NCBI GenBank assembly: GCA_013397845.1
Contig: VZTG01007081.1
Span: 369,172 to 433,171, forward strand
DNA from: Melanocharis versteri
Taxonomy: Eukaryota; Chordata; Aves; Passeriformes; Melanocharitidae
Reading direction: 5' to 3'
Length of the DNA stretch: 64,000 nt
A model generated the notes under the pieces. The model did not search any database. It saw only the letters and a program-made list of their open reading frames with translations, and was not told where the DNA came from. This document shows, in pieces, positions 47,201-59,100 of this stretch (position 1 is the stretch's first letter; the number at the start of each line of letters is the position of its first letter). A program made the translations under genes and the position numbers.

Positions 47201-47944
47201 TCCTATTTTTATTGTTAACATTATTGCTTAATACTCATCAGAGGTCCATTGTCTTAGGCTCAACAGAGCCAGAGCATTAAAGCAGAAGCTTTAGGCCCTG
47301 AAGACTTTGTTCATAAGGACCTCAATGATATATATGTATGGGTTTTATGAATTCTCCACCCCAAACCCAAGGCTGTAGCACACCCTTGCAGCCTCTGGGC
47401 TGACTCTGACGAGAAGAAAAGCCAGGGAGTGATGTGGGGACAACAAGGAACAAGTGCCAATGGTTAGAGGGAAACCACATGGAGGAAGGAGGGAGCAAGT
47501 TCCCGTTAGTGTTACCTAAAGGCTCCACCTCTGTGGTCTTATTCAAATACACTGAAAGCAGAGTGAATTAGGGAAAAAAAATGTTATTTCTTTTTCTCTG
47601 GTCTTCAAATGACATTATTTTCCTCTTGCATCTTGCATAACGCCAGCAACCCCCCTGAAGCTGGTGTGCATTCCACATTGTGCACACTGGTTAATCCAAA
47701 GGCACGGGGTTGTGTGTCCCCAGGTCTGGTATGAATTACTGCAGAACAACATTCCTCATTTATGAGCGCAGTCAAAACATTAAGGAGATTTAAATTTTCT
47801 TTTTAACATGCACTCAACTTCAGTAGACCCCTTCATAAACTTGTTTTGGAATGATTTTTTGATTGTTAGCACCTGAACAAAGTTATCTAGAATATGTCTG
47901 TATTAAGATTGAACCTCAATAGATTTTTAGATAAGACAGATTAA
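44221..47944. other. Single-copy DNA, no gene supported
   Basis: No recognised repeat or coding signal. GC is moderate near 45850-46080. AT-rich sequence at 47030-47240 includes TTATTGCTTAA, which only coincidentally resembles the start of miR-137. Confidence 0.45.
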
Positions 47945-48135
47945 TGACTTGTATTTATATGGCAGCTCAAAGTGTTTCACAAATATTGATGAATTAAAGC
48001 CTCTTGACAGACTTCCAAGCAGGACAATGTTAACATCCCCTATTTACAGATGGAACTGTAAACTCTGTCAGGAGATATTCAGAGATTAAATTATTTGCTT
48101 AGGGTCAGAAAGTCACCAGCAGCACTCTGGAGTCA
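47945..48135 (-). mobile_element. Ancient MIR-like SINE relic, minus orientation
   Basis: The blocks GACTTGTATTTATATGGCAG, CAAAGTGTTTCACAAATATT, ATCCCCTATTTACAGATGGA, GAGATTAAATTATTTGCTTA and GGGTCAGAAAGTCACCAGCA follow, in order, the reverse-complement layout of MIR-type elements ('...CATTTTACAGATGGGGAAACTG...GTTAAGTGACTTGCCCAAGGTCACACAGC'). The identity is low but the order of blocks supports it. Confidence 0.55.
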
Positions 48136-49395
48136 CAGGCTGCTCCCTTGCTAAAACACACCGGTCACATCAGGAGCCATCAGCCACAGGCACAAACATC
48201 CAGAAACCCAGACTCCACTCCATGGCAGAACCAGGGCATTTACAGGCTACAAGAATGTAAGTTCTGCTCTTGTTCTTCCTCATTACATCCTATTCATCTG
48301 CAAACAAGAAAAAAAGTAAACAACTATCAAATAAATAAATTCCTAACTTTGGCCTGCTGAATGGCAGTTGGGTTTATTTACAACCTCTGTGCTGGCATCA
48401 GCAGCAGCCCATGATCTGCCCTTCGATAGGATAAATGGATGTAAAGTGGAACAGTCTATAGCTCATAACAGATAACGGCTTGTACCTTTAGTGTCTTAAA
48501 GCTCGGCACCTTTATGTCATAAATGATTCCTTGTCTAGCAATAATGGCGTGTAACATGCTCTCAGGGAGAAAAAGGAGGAGAAGAGGAAGGAAATAAACC
48601 ATGGTGCCATTTGACTAAAAATGCAAAAGTATTCACTGGATGTGTTGCCATGTCCAGCAGGTCTGAGCCATTCTGGGATGTCAGATCTGGGATCTCCCTC
48701 AGTAGCTGGCAAACAACAAACAAAACCCTATCACTGGGCTGGACACGGGGCATTTCCAGCACATACGTGGTCCTTTGCCCATCTCTGTTTACTTTGCAAT
48801 GGCTTTGGTTACCTGTGCACATCCTGTGGTGCTCTCACCACTCTCCCTTGCTCTGTACCTCAAATTGACAAAGGATATTAAACCAGAGAGAAATTAACTC
48901 TAATCACTGCAAAAGCTGCACAAGAACCTTACACAACACACCTAAGCATAAACTTAAGAGTGACTGGTGTGAATCATGCCCTGGTATAAGCAAAACCACA
49001 GGAGGAAACCAAACATCTGGGCCCCATGCAGTGTGAATCTATGTGCATGTGTTATTCCAGGCAATCCTTACAATCAGAGATCCGACAGGAAACTCAGGGC
49101 AATGCACGCACTCTTGCGTCGCAGTAGTGCAACAGATTGAGAAAAAAAAACCACCCCAAAAGGTTCTTCCAGACAAAACTCGGCAGAGACCCTGGGATAT
49201 GCATTTCCTTGATGTTTCCTGCAGATTGCAGAGCTCAAACCAAAGCTACCTCAGCCTCCACAGGGCTGGGGCAGCACCCAGAACCAGGTTCCAGTGCTCT
49301 CCTCTGGTCTGTTTGGGGACAATTACTCTGTCTAACTTTTGTGCTGCCAGGGCAAAGCCTCAGGACCTTCCCACTGCAGCTATTGGGCCTCTCTT
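48136..49395. other. Single-copy DNA, no gene supported
   Basis: Unique sequence. 48360-48560 is AT-rich with a CGATAGGATAA block and several ATAAAT cores and may be a conserved element, but nothing decisive is visible. Confidence 0.4.
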
Positions 49396-49526
49396 AGAAT
49401 CACAGAACCATAAATGGTTTATGTTGGAAGGGCCCTTAAAACCATCAAGTTGCAACCCCCTTCCACTAAACCAGGTTTCTCCAAGCCCATCCAACCTGGC
49501 CTTGAACACTTCCAGTGATGGGGCAG
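49396..49526 (-). mobile_element. CR1 LINE 3'-terminal fragment, minus orientation
   Basis: AGAATCACAGAACCATAAAT, GGTTTATGTTGGAAGGGCCC, CCCTTCCACTAAACCAGG and CCATCCAACCTGGCCTTGAA are reverse-complement CR1 3' blocks. Translated on the minus strand they give the familiar FKARLDGLGETW. The octamer tail is reduced to about two copies at the left end. Confidence 0.93.
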
Positions 49527-49699
49527 AGTTTTGTGAAGGATCTTCAGTGAAGGAATCTCTTCTTCTGTCACACCAGCACTTCGTGCTCAACAAATGGGCT
49601 TGATTATAGACATGGCTGCACTTTTGGACAGAAGTTGCAGGTTTAAAACACTGCTTGCCTTTCATTCTACATGGTATTTTCTTTTCTTCTTTTTTAACT

Positions 49700-50320
49700 T
49701 AGCAAATGCCATGGTGTACTCTCATTTTTGATTTTAATAGCTAAAGATATGCACGCAAAAAGCATCCTAATTACCGCTTTCCTGGCAGACGCAGCCATTT
49801 CCTTGGGTTTTTATTGCCATTAGTTTTCCTCACCGATTTATCCTTAGCTACTCTCTTTGCATCTCCGTCGCCTCCCCTGAGCCCTTTCCTCCTCGCTTCT
49901 CAAGACTTGTCAGCACGCCTCCGATCCCCAGGAGAGATTGAAGGCCTTGTAAAACCCACTGCGCAAACAAGCATTCCTGTTCATTTATCACATTTAGCAT
50001 GCGCACTTCCACACTCATCAAAATCAAGCCTGAGCTCGCTAAGTCATTTCCCTCTCCCAATTACAAATTAGTCCATTAGGCTGTCTGCAGTAGGCCCTCT
50101 GTTGCATCTTGGTAATGGCTTCTGAGATTTCCATCATAATCGTAATGGCTCCCTGTGCAGCCATGAGGGCAGATGGAGGCCGCTCGTGGGTAATGAGGTA
50201 TCACACTACCAAAGGGCACAGCTCTGGGCTCATTATTTAGTCTTGGCTGTTTTGTGAAAACAACAACAAAGGTAAAATGCTGAAGGGAACACTTTAGCAT
50301 ATTAAATTAACACTTCTTGA
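49700..50320. promoter_or_regulatory. Candidate conserved noncoding block beside CpG island
   Basis: Unique, complex sequence with several TAATTA/ATTA cores (CCCAATTACAAATTAGTCCA, CATCATAATCGTAATGGCTC, CGTGGGTAATGAGGTATC) and no coding or repeat signal. It ends about 60 bp before the CpG island at 50380. The adjacency suggests a promoter-proximal regulatory region, but this is inference. Confidence 0.3.
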
Positions 50321-50379
50321 AATTTCTCTCTGTAAACATGCCATATTTTTTCTTTATGAAACATCCCATGTGTCTGAGT

Positions 50380-50660
50380 GTGCGACGTGAGGGAAGAGGG
50401 AGGAGGGAGAAGGGACCAGAGCTGGCGTGTGCTGCCGCATCGCCCCCGCACGCAGGGCCTCTCCCGGGCCGGGGGAGCGGCAGGAGGGCNGACCCGCGGA
50501 GCACCGCCCGCCCCGGCTCGTCTGAGCTGTCTCCCAGAGCCACATCTCTGAGGGACGGGTCTGCGGAGGTGACCTGGTTGCGAGTCCGGGGCCCGCTGCT
50601 ACCGCTGGACTCGGCACTGGGGCTGCTCCTGTCACAGCGGCACCGAGGCTGGATGACATG
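50380..50660. promoter_or_regulatory. Compact CpG island
   Basis: About 26 CpGs in about 280 bp at roughly 65-70% GC, with clusters such as GCCGCATCGCCCCCGCACGC and CCCGCCCCGGCTCG. The observed/expected ratio is high by hand estimate. It stands alone in CpG-poor surroundings and is not a tandem repeat, so a promoter or first exon of a coding or noncoding transcript is plausible. No TATA box or convincing exon can be fixed, and the unknown base at 50490 interrupts frames. Confidence 0.55.
50490..50490. other. Single unresolved base (N)
   Basis: One unknown base lies in the most GC-rich part of the CpG island, typical of a sequencing difficulty in GC-rich DNA. Confidence 0.95.
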
Positions 50661-52105
50661 GGATACACCCCATGCCAAAGCCGTGCCCATCCCTGAGGAA
50701 GCAGCACCCTAAGAAAAGCAGAGAGGGAAGCCCGGGGCCCTGGCAAGGCACCGAGGCTCTGCTCACACCCCTGCACCGAGGGATGCAGGGCTTGGCAGGA
50801 GGCTCATCTCAAAGAGAGAAATAATGTTTAAGACAAGCAGGTTAAAATCAATATCAATTAGACACTCTTTGAACATTGCTGCTCTCTTTAGATTTTGTCT
50901 GTTGGATGTAAGCTGTTGCTAATTTGACTTTGTTCCCAGCGGCACAATAGTGTTCAAAATACCAGATCCTACTGCAGGGTTGAAGTTAGGGACAGCTAAG
51001 ACCAAGGCTTTCCCTTCTCACTGGAGCTGGCCTTAATTTGTTTCCCATGTGATCTTTTCTTACCCATCTGAGATCAAGAGACTATAAATATGCAAGTGGT
51101 AAGGCCAGAGGTAGAGTTTAATGTGGGTGGGAGAGGAGATGAGGAACAGGAGTGGGGAAGGGACAGGAAGTTTCCGTCCCTCTCCCTCACACAACTTCAA
51201 TGCCATTACAAGAGTAAGAAAGGAAAATGTCATAAATGTGGTCTGGCGCCTCGTGGAATTTGCCTAAATGCCAGCCAACCATATCCACAGCAGGGGCAGG
51301 TCAGTCCGTGCAGGGAGGGAATTTTGCACATTTTGTGTCTCTCGCAGGATGAATCGCCCCTGTGACCCGAGGGCTGGAGCTGCAGCTCCTGCTGGGCTGA
51401 GCTACCAAAATATTTCAAGATACTTTCCTCAAGTCACTGAGCAGCAGCTTCTCTGCCCCTTTCTGAAGTCCTGGTGGCACCAGCCGTGCTGTCTATGCCA
51501 AAACACATTTTTAGATGTTAGATAGCGAGAGAATATTGAAAAACACATTTCACATGTGAAATACTGTTTGGACAGGAAAAAGAAAGCAAGGCAGACCAGT
51601 GATTCTGAGAGATAAGAGGAGTGCAAATCCAAAGTCAGCAGGCGAATTGCCATCCAACTCTGCTTTGGTGAGCAGTAAAACACAAATTTACGAGCTGGGT
51701 TTTGTTAAAGTCGGATATGGATTTTTGAAAATGAAAAGGATGGATGGGAGGACGGCAGTGAGACATTTAATCAATGTCATAAAAATGTAACATTCATTGG
51801 TCTCCTAAAATGAAATTAATAATCTGTGTAGAAGTATCATTAGGAGATAAGTGACATTTTTAGGCTTTGATTTGTAACTTGTAACAAATCTTACTTCCAC
51901 ATATTTCAAACATTCTTAGTGATATCCATCTTTATTAAAACATACCAAAACCTTTTCACCTCAGCTAGAGTGGCCCATCAAGCATTTTTTCCCCAGCATA
52001 ATATCCTTAAGTAAAAAGACACATTATCAGGCACAGACTTCGCAGTAATGAAGGCAGGAAGAGACATGCTCCGTACCATATTCAAATTAAATCAGGGATT
52101 TCAAT
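50661..52105. other. Single-copy DNA, no gene supported
   Basis: No recognised repeat or coding signal. Frames at 51090-51365 and 51268-51525 lack domains. Confidence 0.45.
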
Positions 52106-52126
52106 ACTCCCTGATTATCAGGGAGT
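52106..52126. repeat. 21-bp palindrome, ACTCCCTGAT-T-ATCAGGGAGT
   Basis: Two perfect 10-bp arms surround a single T. A third partial copy of the arm (ATCAGGGAT) lies just upstream at 52091-52099. The element could pair as a cruciform or be a symmetric protein-binding site. There is no sign of a terminator role in this setting. Confidence 0.85.
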
Positions 52127-52640
52127 CTTGTCTTTCACTAATAAATTTCTCCTTCATCCCAGGCAGAGGCTTTCTAAGCTCTCTCTGAACTGATCAAACG
52201 TTTCATTGTGTGCAGGAGGGTAAGGATAAGGTGTGTGCATGGGGGGAGCAGGACTGTGGGGCGGGGGGATACAAAATTAGGCAAGTCGGCTCCCTAAATG
52301 ATTGGAGCTGTCACATGAAAAGGCAGCCTTACAGGAACACACATCTGATTCACATGGCTGCTGAATTTAGAAGGATTTGGGGGAAGGAGTAGCTAATATA
52401 CAGAGGTTTATTCTCCTTACATTTAACATCAAGGCATTTTGCATCCAGGTACTTTCATACATTTTAATGGAGCTACCTTTGATTTGCTCCAGGTAAGTGA
52501 GGTGAGAAGCTGGAGTCCAGGGCATGGATTATTAGTACAGATCATCTCTCAGACAGAGGGGGAGGTGACACCCTTCCTCTGCCCTCTCCCCTTCCCATGC
52601 CTTTTTAAAAGGGCATCAAGAAAGATATTTTTTTGTTGGC

Positions 52641-52702
52641 TGTTTTTGTTTTGTTTTGTTTTGTTTTTTTGTTTTTTTGTTTTTTGTTTTTTGTTTTTTT
52701 AA
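52641..52702. repeat. TTTTG-type microsatellite
   Basis: Repeats of TTTTG pass into T6-7G units and a final T7. They create a spurious phenylalanine-rich frame ending at 52702. A-rich on the minus strand, it could be an old poly(A) tail, but no retroposon body is recognised beside it. Confidence 0.95.
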
Positions 52703-53018
52703 TTAGCAACATAATCACAATCGAGTTGTGCAGCCAGGAGAGTTTGCATCTTTTCTTCATGGACCCCTGTCAAGCATATTCTAATTAAGCTGTTTCTGTT
52801 TTCATTGTGGACCAAGAGGAGGATGACAGCAGGGAAAAGTTGGTGAGAGTTATCGCCGCACACGTTCAGAAGTTACAGAGATAAAGGACAAGCCCCTTGT
52901 TGTGGCTGTGACAACAACAACAGAGAGAGTCCCTGCTGGGGGCCACGTGCTGGAGCCTGGCACATCGTCCTTGCCTCAAAGAGAATACAGGATGAACAGG
53001 AAGGGAGATAAAGGAAGG

Positions 53019-53145
53019 ATCACAATCCTATCTGCACTTGGAAACTGTGGCGTGGAGAGATGCGATTCTTTGCCCAATATCGCAAAGCTGCTCTACATCA
53101 AAATCAAGTGGTGCACCTAATTCTCCAAAGTCCCAGTTAAGTACC
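53019..53145 (-). mobile_element. Possible ancient MIR-like relic, minus orientation
   Basis: TCACAATCCTATCTGCACTT, GGAAACTGTGGCGTGGAGAG, ATTCTTTGCCCAATATCGCA and CTAATTCTCCAAAGTCCCAG follow the layout of old MIR-like elements ('ATTTTACAGATGGGGAAACTGAGGCACAGAGAG...GACTTGCCCAAGGTCACA...TCTCCCAAGTCCCAG'). Strongly diverged, and similar in style to the stretch at 47945. Confidence 0.4.
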
Positions 53146-53652
53146 TTAATCAAAAACTGCTTCAGGGCCTAGAGAGAATTGTCCTGTATATTAATTATCA
53201 TTTACATTTGAAGAGTCGCTAGGAAAGTGTTCTTGTTTTTACTCCTAGGCCAACTTCCAAAGGGTCCCACTTAATAAAACATTCAAAACTTCACTAGGGA
53301 TTTCTGGCCAATTTTGTTACCACCTTTGATTCTATTTGTGTTCTCCCATAATTGCTCTAGCTCGTGAGAAAAGGACATGTTTCTTTTATTTATACAGCTG
53401 ACTCTGTACAGATTTAGTCTCCACATCTCAGGGAATTTGGTGACACTATTACACTGTACTGATGTCCTGCTCTCATCAGCCCCATTCAGTCTCAAGCTAC
53501 CAATTTAAAATAAAATGTCCAATAACAAATGTGATCACAGGAATGCTCTGACCATTCCCAAATATAAAGATGGTATTACTACACATCTCCAAGGACTTTG
53601 GGCTCCCCAGTTTTACTGAGAACGGCCCAGGCTGCAGATCTGCAGGTTTGAC

Positions 53653-53722
53653 CCTGTGCAGGGCCGGGAGTTGGATTGCAGTGCCCTCCTTCCAACTCTG
53701 GATATTCTCTGATTCTATGATT
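53653..53722 (+). mobile_element. Short CR1 LINE 3' fragment, plus orientation
   Basis: CTGTGCAGGGCCGGGAGTTG, CCCTCCTTCCAACTCTGGAT and ATTCTCTGATTCTATGATTA form a CR1 3' end with about two octamer-like copies (ATTCTCTG, ATTCTATG). About 70 bp is retained. Confidence 0.88.
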
Positions 53723-54611
53723 AGGAATTATTTTGCTCACAAGAGAAGACTTTACATATCAGCACACATGTACATGTCTGTAACAATAATTTTCACACCT
53801 TCCCCAGCTAGAAAGCCTTAGACTGTCACTTGCCTTCACAGCTTCTGTGTGGGCTCACCTGGCCACGACAGGAATGTCACAGATAACCGAGTGCAAACAC
53901 CAACTCCAGAATGTCACAAAGGGCAGGCAGCTGCCCTGGCTCCTTCCCCACCTCTGAAATTCCCCCTATTGACAGGTAATGAATACAATGACTCGCTAAT
54001 TCCCACTACATCCCTTTATTGTAATTTTTGCCTACCTTGCTTTTCACTGAAATTATTTACTGAAAGAAAAACACAAAGGCCCCTCCCTTTGCGAAGGTTA
54101 GGTCTTTGCTCAAGCCCACAGATTTTAACCTCATAAATATTCCCAGCTATAAGATCTTATTAAGAAGGTATGTCTCCCAAGAGCATAAAACCATCAAGCT
54201 GTAAATTTTATTTAATTTCCCATGAGATTTCCTAGCCTCATACATATAATTAGAGTGCAGTATAGAGCACTTTTTGTGTTTTGTCAATAAATCACTAGGG
54301 AACAATCAACGTTTAAGAGGACAAGCTTTAATGATTTTTCAGACCCCTAAGCAATCATGCCTGCTACAGTGGCAAGCTGGTCTTTAACTTTCTCTAACTA
54401 GGATTGTGGACTGTAATGTTAGAGAAGGTCCCAAACACTTAATCCTATTAGACTCCGCAGCCCAGACAATCATAGCTTATACCCCGGGGACATATTGATT
54501 TTGATTTGGTTGACAGATAAGACCAGCCAAGCTACTGTAGGCTATGCTTTATTAAGTGTTTACAAATTAAATATCTTAAGGTCTGTAACAAGCACAACTC
54601 TGCGGCACAGG
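53723..54611. other. Single-copy DNA, no gene supported
   Basis: Unique AT-rich sequence from about 53960. TTGATTTTGATTTGGTTGAC and AGATAAG motifs occur near 54500-54525, just before the E-box cassette. Confidence 0.4.
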
Positions 54612-54643
54612 CAGCTGCAGGTGGGCAATTACCTGTGCAGCTG
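54612..54643. promoter_or_regulatory. Symmetric E-box cassette
   Basis: CAGCTG (54612-54617) and CAGGTG (54618-54623), then GGCAATT, then ACCTGTG (54631-54637) and CAGCTG (54638-54643). The right half is the near reverse complement of the left, apart from a 2-bp insertion. CAGCTG is the class II bHLH-type E-box and CAGGTG/CACAGGT the E-protein, ZEB or SNAI type. Four sites in 32 bp suggests a bHLH-responsive element, but binding is not shown. Confidence 0.35.
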
Positions 54644-57600
54644 GACAGAGGAGGAGTCTCCATCAGTCACCCAGAGCACATCTGGCAGCACCAGGAGCGT
54701 GGCGTGGTCAGAGGCTCCTCGCCCAGCAGGACACATGGAGCTCTGATCTCCATTGCAGCACAGCCTCTGGGGAACCCAGATCTTCCTGCAACGCTTTGCT
54801 TTGTGGCAAAATATCCCAGGGATGCCTCTGCCAGGAGGAACTCATCAGGGCGTGTGTCAGAGTTGAGCCATGACACAAAGCTGTCATATTTTTAAAAAGC
54901 CACCACTCACCTCACTTGTTTTGCCCTCTCTGTGCCTTATCCTAACTCACAAACTGAGCATCATTTCCATGCTGCTGCCACAGCCTGTATTTTCTGTCTC
55001 ACTCAGCCTACCTGGCTTCTCTGGGAAGCTCCCCCTGCACAGCACAGAGACAAACCATTCTTTCCCGTGCACAACGTCTCTGACTTTTGGAAAGACAATC
55101 CCATTTTGTGTTACCCAAAAAAAAAAAAAAAAAGGAAAGATATTGTAGATGATTTAGAGAAAAAAATGCATACAGTCAAATTCTTTCTTGCATGCAAACC
55201 ATAAAATAACTTTTACACCTGGGAGAGCTGAATGAGTATATTTCTGATTTGGCATTATTTTACCCTTGACTTTGCACTGATGTCAATGACAGAAGGAGAA
55301 AAATAACTGCGGAGAATTGGATGCAAAGAATTCATAAATTTCCTGAAAGGAAATATCTGAAAAAGAGAAATTGCCTTCCCCAACTCCACAGTGGCTGGCA
55401 GTACACAGAACTCCTTGGGTCAACAGCCAGGACGGCGTTTGTGTCCCCTGAATTACCCTTGTGATCTCAAGTGGAAAGCAGCTTATAGGCACTGAATGCA
55501 CATTAAACACTTGAGCTTTTCGTCGTATAATTTGATAATCACACCAACTACACTATCAGGCAAGAGTCTCCCAAGTACTTTAAATATGTTAATGAAGCAA
55601 GATTTTATCTATAGTCTTATACAGCTTGCACAAATCTATAAATAGGCTTATCTCAGGGTTATTGCTGTTATAAATTAATTATGGAAATGTCAACCAAATC
55701 AGGTACATGCCAAAGGAGTAATGGGGAGAGCAGTGATTTGCAACAGAAGATTCAGATACCGGGTGACCTGCATGAAGGGTTCACAGCCCCTGGCAGCAGT
55801 CCACGGGCTTCGGGGGAATTTAACCTTGAAGAATACACTTAAAATTGGTTTTCATATGAGTAATTGACAGTAGCTGGAGAAGTGGACTGAATTAGGGAAG
55901 AGTTATTGCACTGTTTGCTGGTAGCATCTCATTCCTTAAGCCACAATTGTTTCTTTTGAGGCACTGGGAGCTGCTGAATAAAGGGGTTGGGGTTTTCTTG
56001 GGGGAGGAAAGGTGAGGGAATGGAGATGAGGAGCCTTGGTGTAAATTCCTCCCTTTACTGAACTATGCCAAAGCCATGTCAAGGAACAATATACAGTTAT
56101 TTAAAAGGAAAATCCCAAGCAAATAAAAATCACTGTTTTCCCACTTAGACTTGAATATCTGTTTCAAGGACAACACCAAAAGTCTATGATTCCTGAATAT
56201 TATAAGACATTTCAAATGGGCATCTAACCCAAATGGCACTCTAAGAAGGATGAAAGATCTGTCAGAGCACAACAGCTACTTAGGTCCTAAATGCCATATT
56301 CCTTCTCCTATTTATTCTTTATACAGAGATATGACCTGTGAACCCTGGCTCTGGATAAGTACCCTCACTACATCAGCTGCCTCTCAACCTGAACAAAAAC
56401 ATCACCATGCCCCAAACATCTAGAATTCAAAAAGGAAACATTCTTTATTTTCAATAGTTAATGCTTATTATCCTTTTATTTAATCAGAAGAATACCTTTA
56501 GAATATAATTTTTTTTTAATTTCAGCTTTTCTTATCATTCTTATAATAAGCTGATACCATTGTTGAGGCACTGATAAAGGAAAAAATAGGATATTATGAC
56601 TGAAATACCACATTATAATGAGCCAGCAGTGCTGAAGTTGAAGCATGTTAACAGTCTGTGTATATGGTCTCAGTTCAGAAAGCTCAATGCAAAGAGCTGT
56701 TGATCATATACAGATTAAAAAAAGAAAAAAGAAAAAAAGAAAGCACCATTTTGACAGTGATTAGTATTGGCAGCATTTCAGTGTCCAGACCCATTCTGCT
56801 ACAGCCAGTCTGAAGTTCCTACAGAGGTCATCTCAAAGAGCTTGCAAAACCCAGAACATCCTTCACTAGGAACTGAGATCTTATCCTGGGGAGCAGAATT
56901 CTGTCTCCCAGCTAGGACCTACTTCTGTGGGACTGAAACATAAATAAATTGGTGAAAGAGGCTGCTTGTAGAATATCAGCTAATCTCAGGGTACTTGTAG
57001 ACACTTTATTCTTCTGGCAGCATCAATATAAATGGATTTAAATGCTTTCTATTGCCTGCTAGGGCTTGGTGCTCCAGCTGGTCAAAAACAGATCTGACTG
57101 TAATGGTCTGGGGGCTCAATATTACAGATCTCTGTGCCTAAATGTGAGCTACAGAGAGAGGCCTGTGCAGTCATAACCACATCCACCTCTGGTCAGGTGG
57201 GTTTGTGTCTCACACCTGCAGCTCACCTCAGATACCTCAGACAACCAGACTCTCCAGATGCTCCACAGAAATGATCAAATTGCTGAAGGATTTACCTCTC
57301 TCAGCAGGAGGAAAACACTGCCAAGCAGGCAGAGTCTCCTACAACATTAGTATTTAGTGAGAAAATGTCTGGGAGAGGAGGACTGAGATTCCCTATATAA
57401 CACCCCCAGTTCAAAGTGGGAAGACAAAATGTCCAAAGACCTCATTATCTCCAAGCAAAATATCCTGGATTTTCTTCCTCTTATCTCTAATGAAGACATG
57501 GATGCTAAGACATGAAAGGAAGAAGGTGAATGAGGTAAGGACTGTTCCACAGGCCAGGAGGCAGAAAGGATAAAGTCATCCACAAGTCATTTATGGCCTA

Positions 57601-59100
57601 TTCCCATTTGGGTGGGTTTCTCCTGAGTGCCACAGGAGCAGCATAGCCCCTGTACTCTGTTTAAACACAGATTCAACCGGGGAACTCCAGTGGAAACAAG
57701 TGGTTCGATTCCCTCTGGGCTCTCACACTGAAAGAGCTTCAACCACACCCCACTCCTGCCCTCGGAAGACAAAAGCTCCATACTTTGGTTTAAATGCTGT
57801 AACTGGGACAGCTCCACAAGAGCAAGGAACATGTGAAATTCTGCACCGCAGCATCTGCTACCGCTCCTTTCCATTAAAATTAAAAGCTCTATTACAGACA
57901 TTAAAATCAGATCTCCTAACTGCTTAATAGGTAGGTAATGGACTCAAATTCTCAGTGAAAAAGTCACAGCATGAGGCAATTTTCTACAGATGAAGCTTGG
58001 TTTTAAGGATCTTGATAAAATGCTTAGTATTTCCTGAGAAGTAACTTAGAGATTTATAAATACACCTACTCATTTCACTGCAATGGGGTGCTGCACACCA
58101 TCACCCCAATCAAAACCAAACAAAACTGCAAAAAAACTTTTGGGGTTCCTCCAATGACAGGGTGGGATGCATGAAATAAAGCAAGTGACCTCTGGTGACC
58201 TTGTGCTGACTGGGGTTTTACACAGCAAATGGTCAACCTTCCACTCAACCTCTACACATTTCTTTTTCCATGGAGCCCACAAATCTTTAAATAAAGCTCC
58301 AAATGTTTTTGTGCTTCACAAGAGCATCATAAGCGTGGCTCTCCAAAGCAGTTCCCATTTCTGGCAGTGCCACAAGATTTGTGGATGACAGCACGAGAGG
58401 CAGCATCAGACTGTGCTGTGATCACTTTCCATCACCTCCTGCCATGGATTTGTGGCGCAGGTTCCAGTTGTAGCTGTCCTGGCAGCTGTGGGGCTGTGCT
58501 CTCATGGAAAGCATTTGGAGACTAACGGGCAATGCAGGATCCAGTGAGTCTGGAAATACTGGTCAAAATATCACCTCATACTCATGATCTCCCCATTTAC
58601 TGCTCCTAAAATTTTAACTAGGCTGGACTGGGCAGCCAGACCCGTGGAGAGACTGTGTGGAGACTGATGGTGCTCCATTCTCAATGACCTGGTCACAGCT
58701 ACTGCTCATAAACAGCCCAGGGAGTGACTGCAGCTCCGGGGCCAGGCCATTTATCCAAAACAGGCTAACGAGGACTCTGCTTACATCCTGGAATTCATAA
58801 AACTTCTGCAAGTGTTATACTGGCCTTACAAAAGTGGAATGTGTGTGTAGTATATTCTAAAGATGTCTAAATGTTCAGTATTTCATATAAGGCTGTGGAA
58901 AAAGCGTCTTTCTCCCGCTGTTCTGGCATCAAACACTATTCATGGATAATGGGAGGCAGAGGAGCACAGGCCATCAAAACAGGGATCAGCCTGAGGTTGG
59001 GAAGAATAAACTCAATTACAACAAATCCCATGGACAGCACAAGCCTTGTACGCAGCAGAGAGTGGAGCTTCATTCATGATATCCAGGTACTTCCAGGGCC
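54644..59100. other. Single-copy AT-rich DNA with homopolymer runs, no gene supported
   Basis: A run of 17 A lies at 55117-55133 and an A-rich run with single G at about 56718-56744. 55500-55720 is AT-rich with TAAATTAATTATGG and may be a conserved element. A possible relic of the palindromic MITE-like family (TTGACTTTGCACTGATGTCA near 55266-55285) is weak. No gene is recognised. Confidence 0.45.

Noticed and set aside
47222..47233. TTATTGCTTAA resembling the 5' part of miR-137
   Set aside because: The match stops after about 11 bases and no complementary arm for a precursor hairpin is present nearby.
57701..57715. tRNA T-loop-like sequence GGTTCGATTCC
   Set aside because: The flanking bases do not form a T-stem and no anticodon arm, D-arm or acceptor stem can be drawn.
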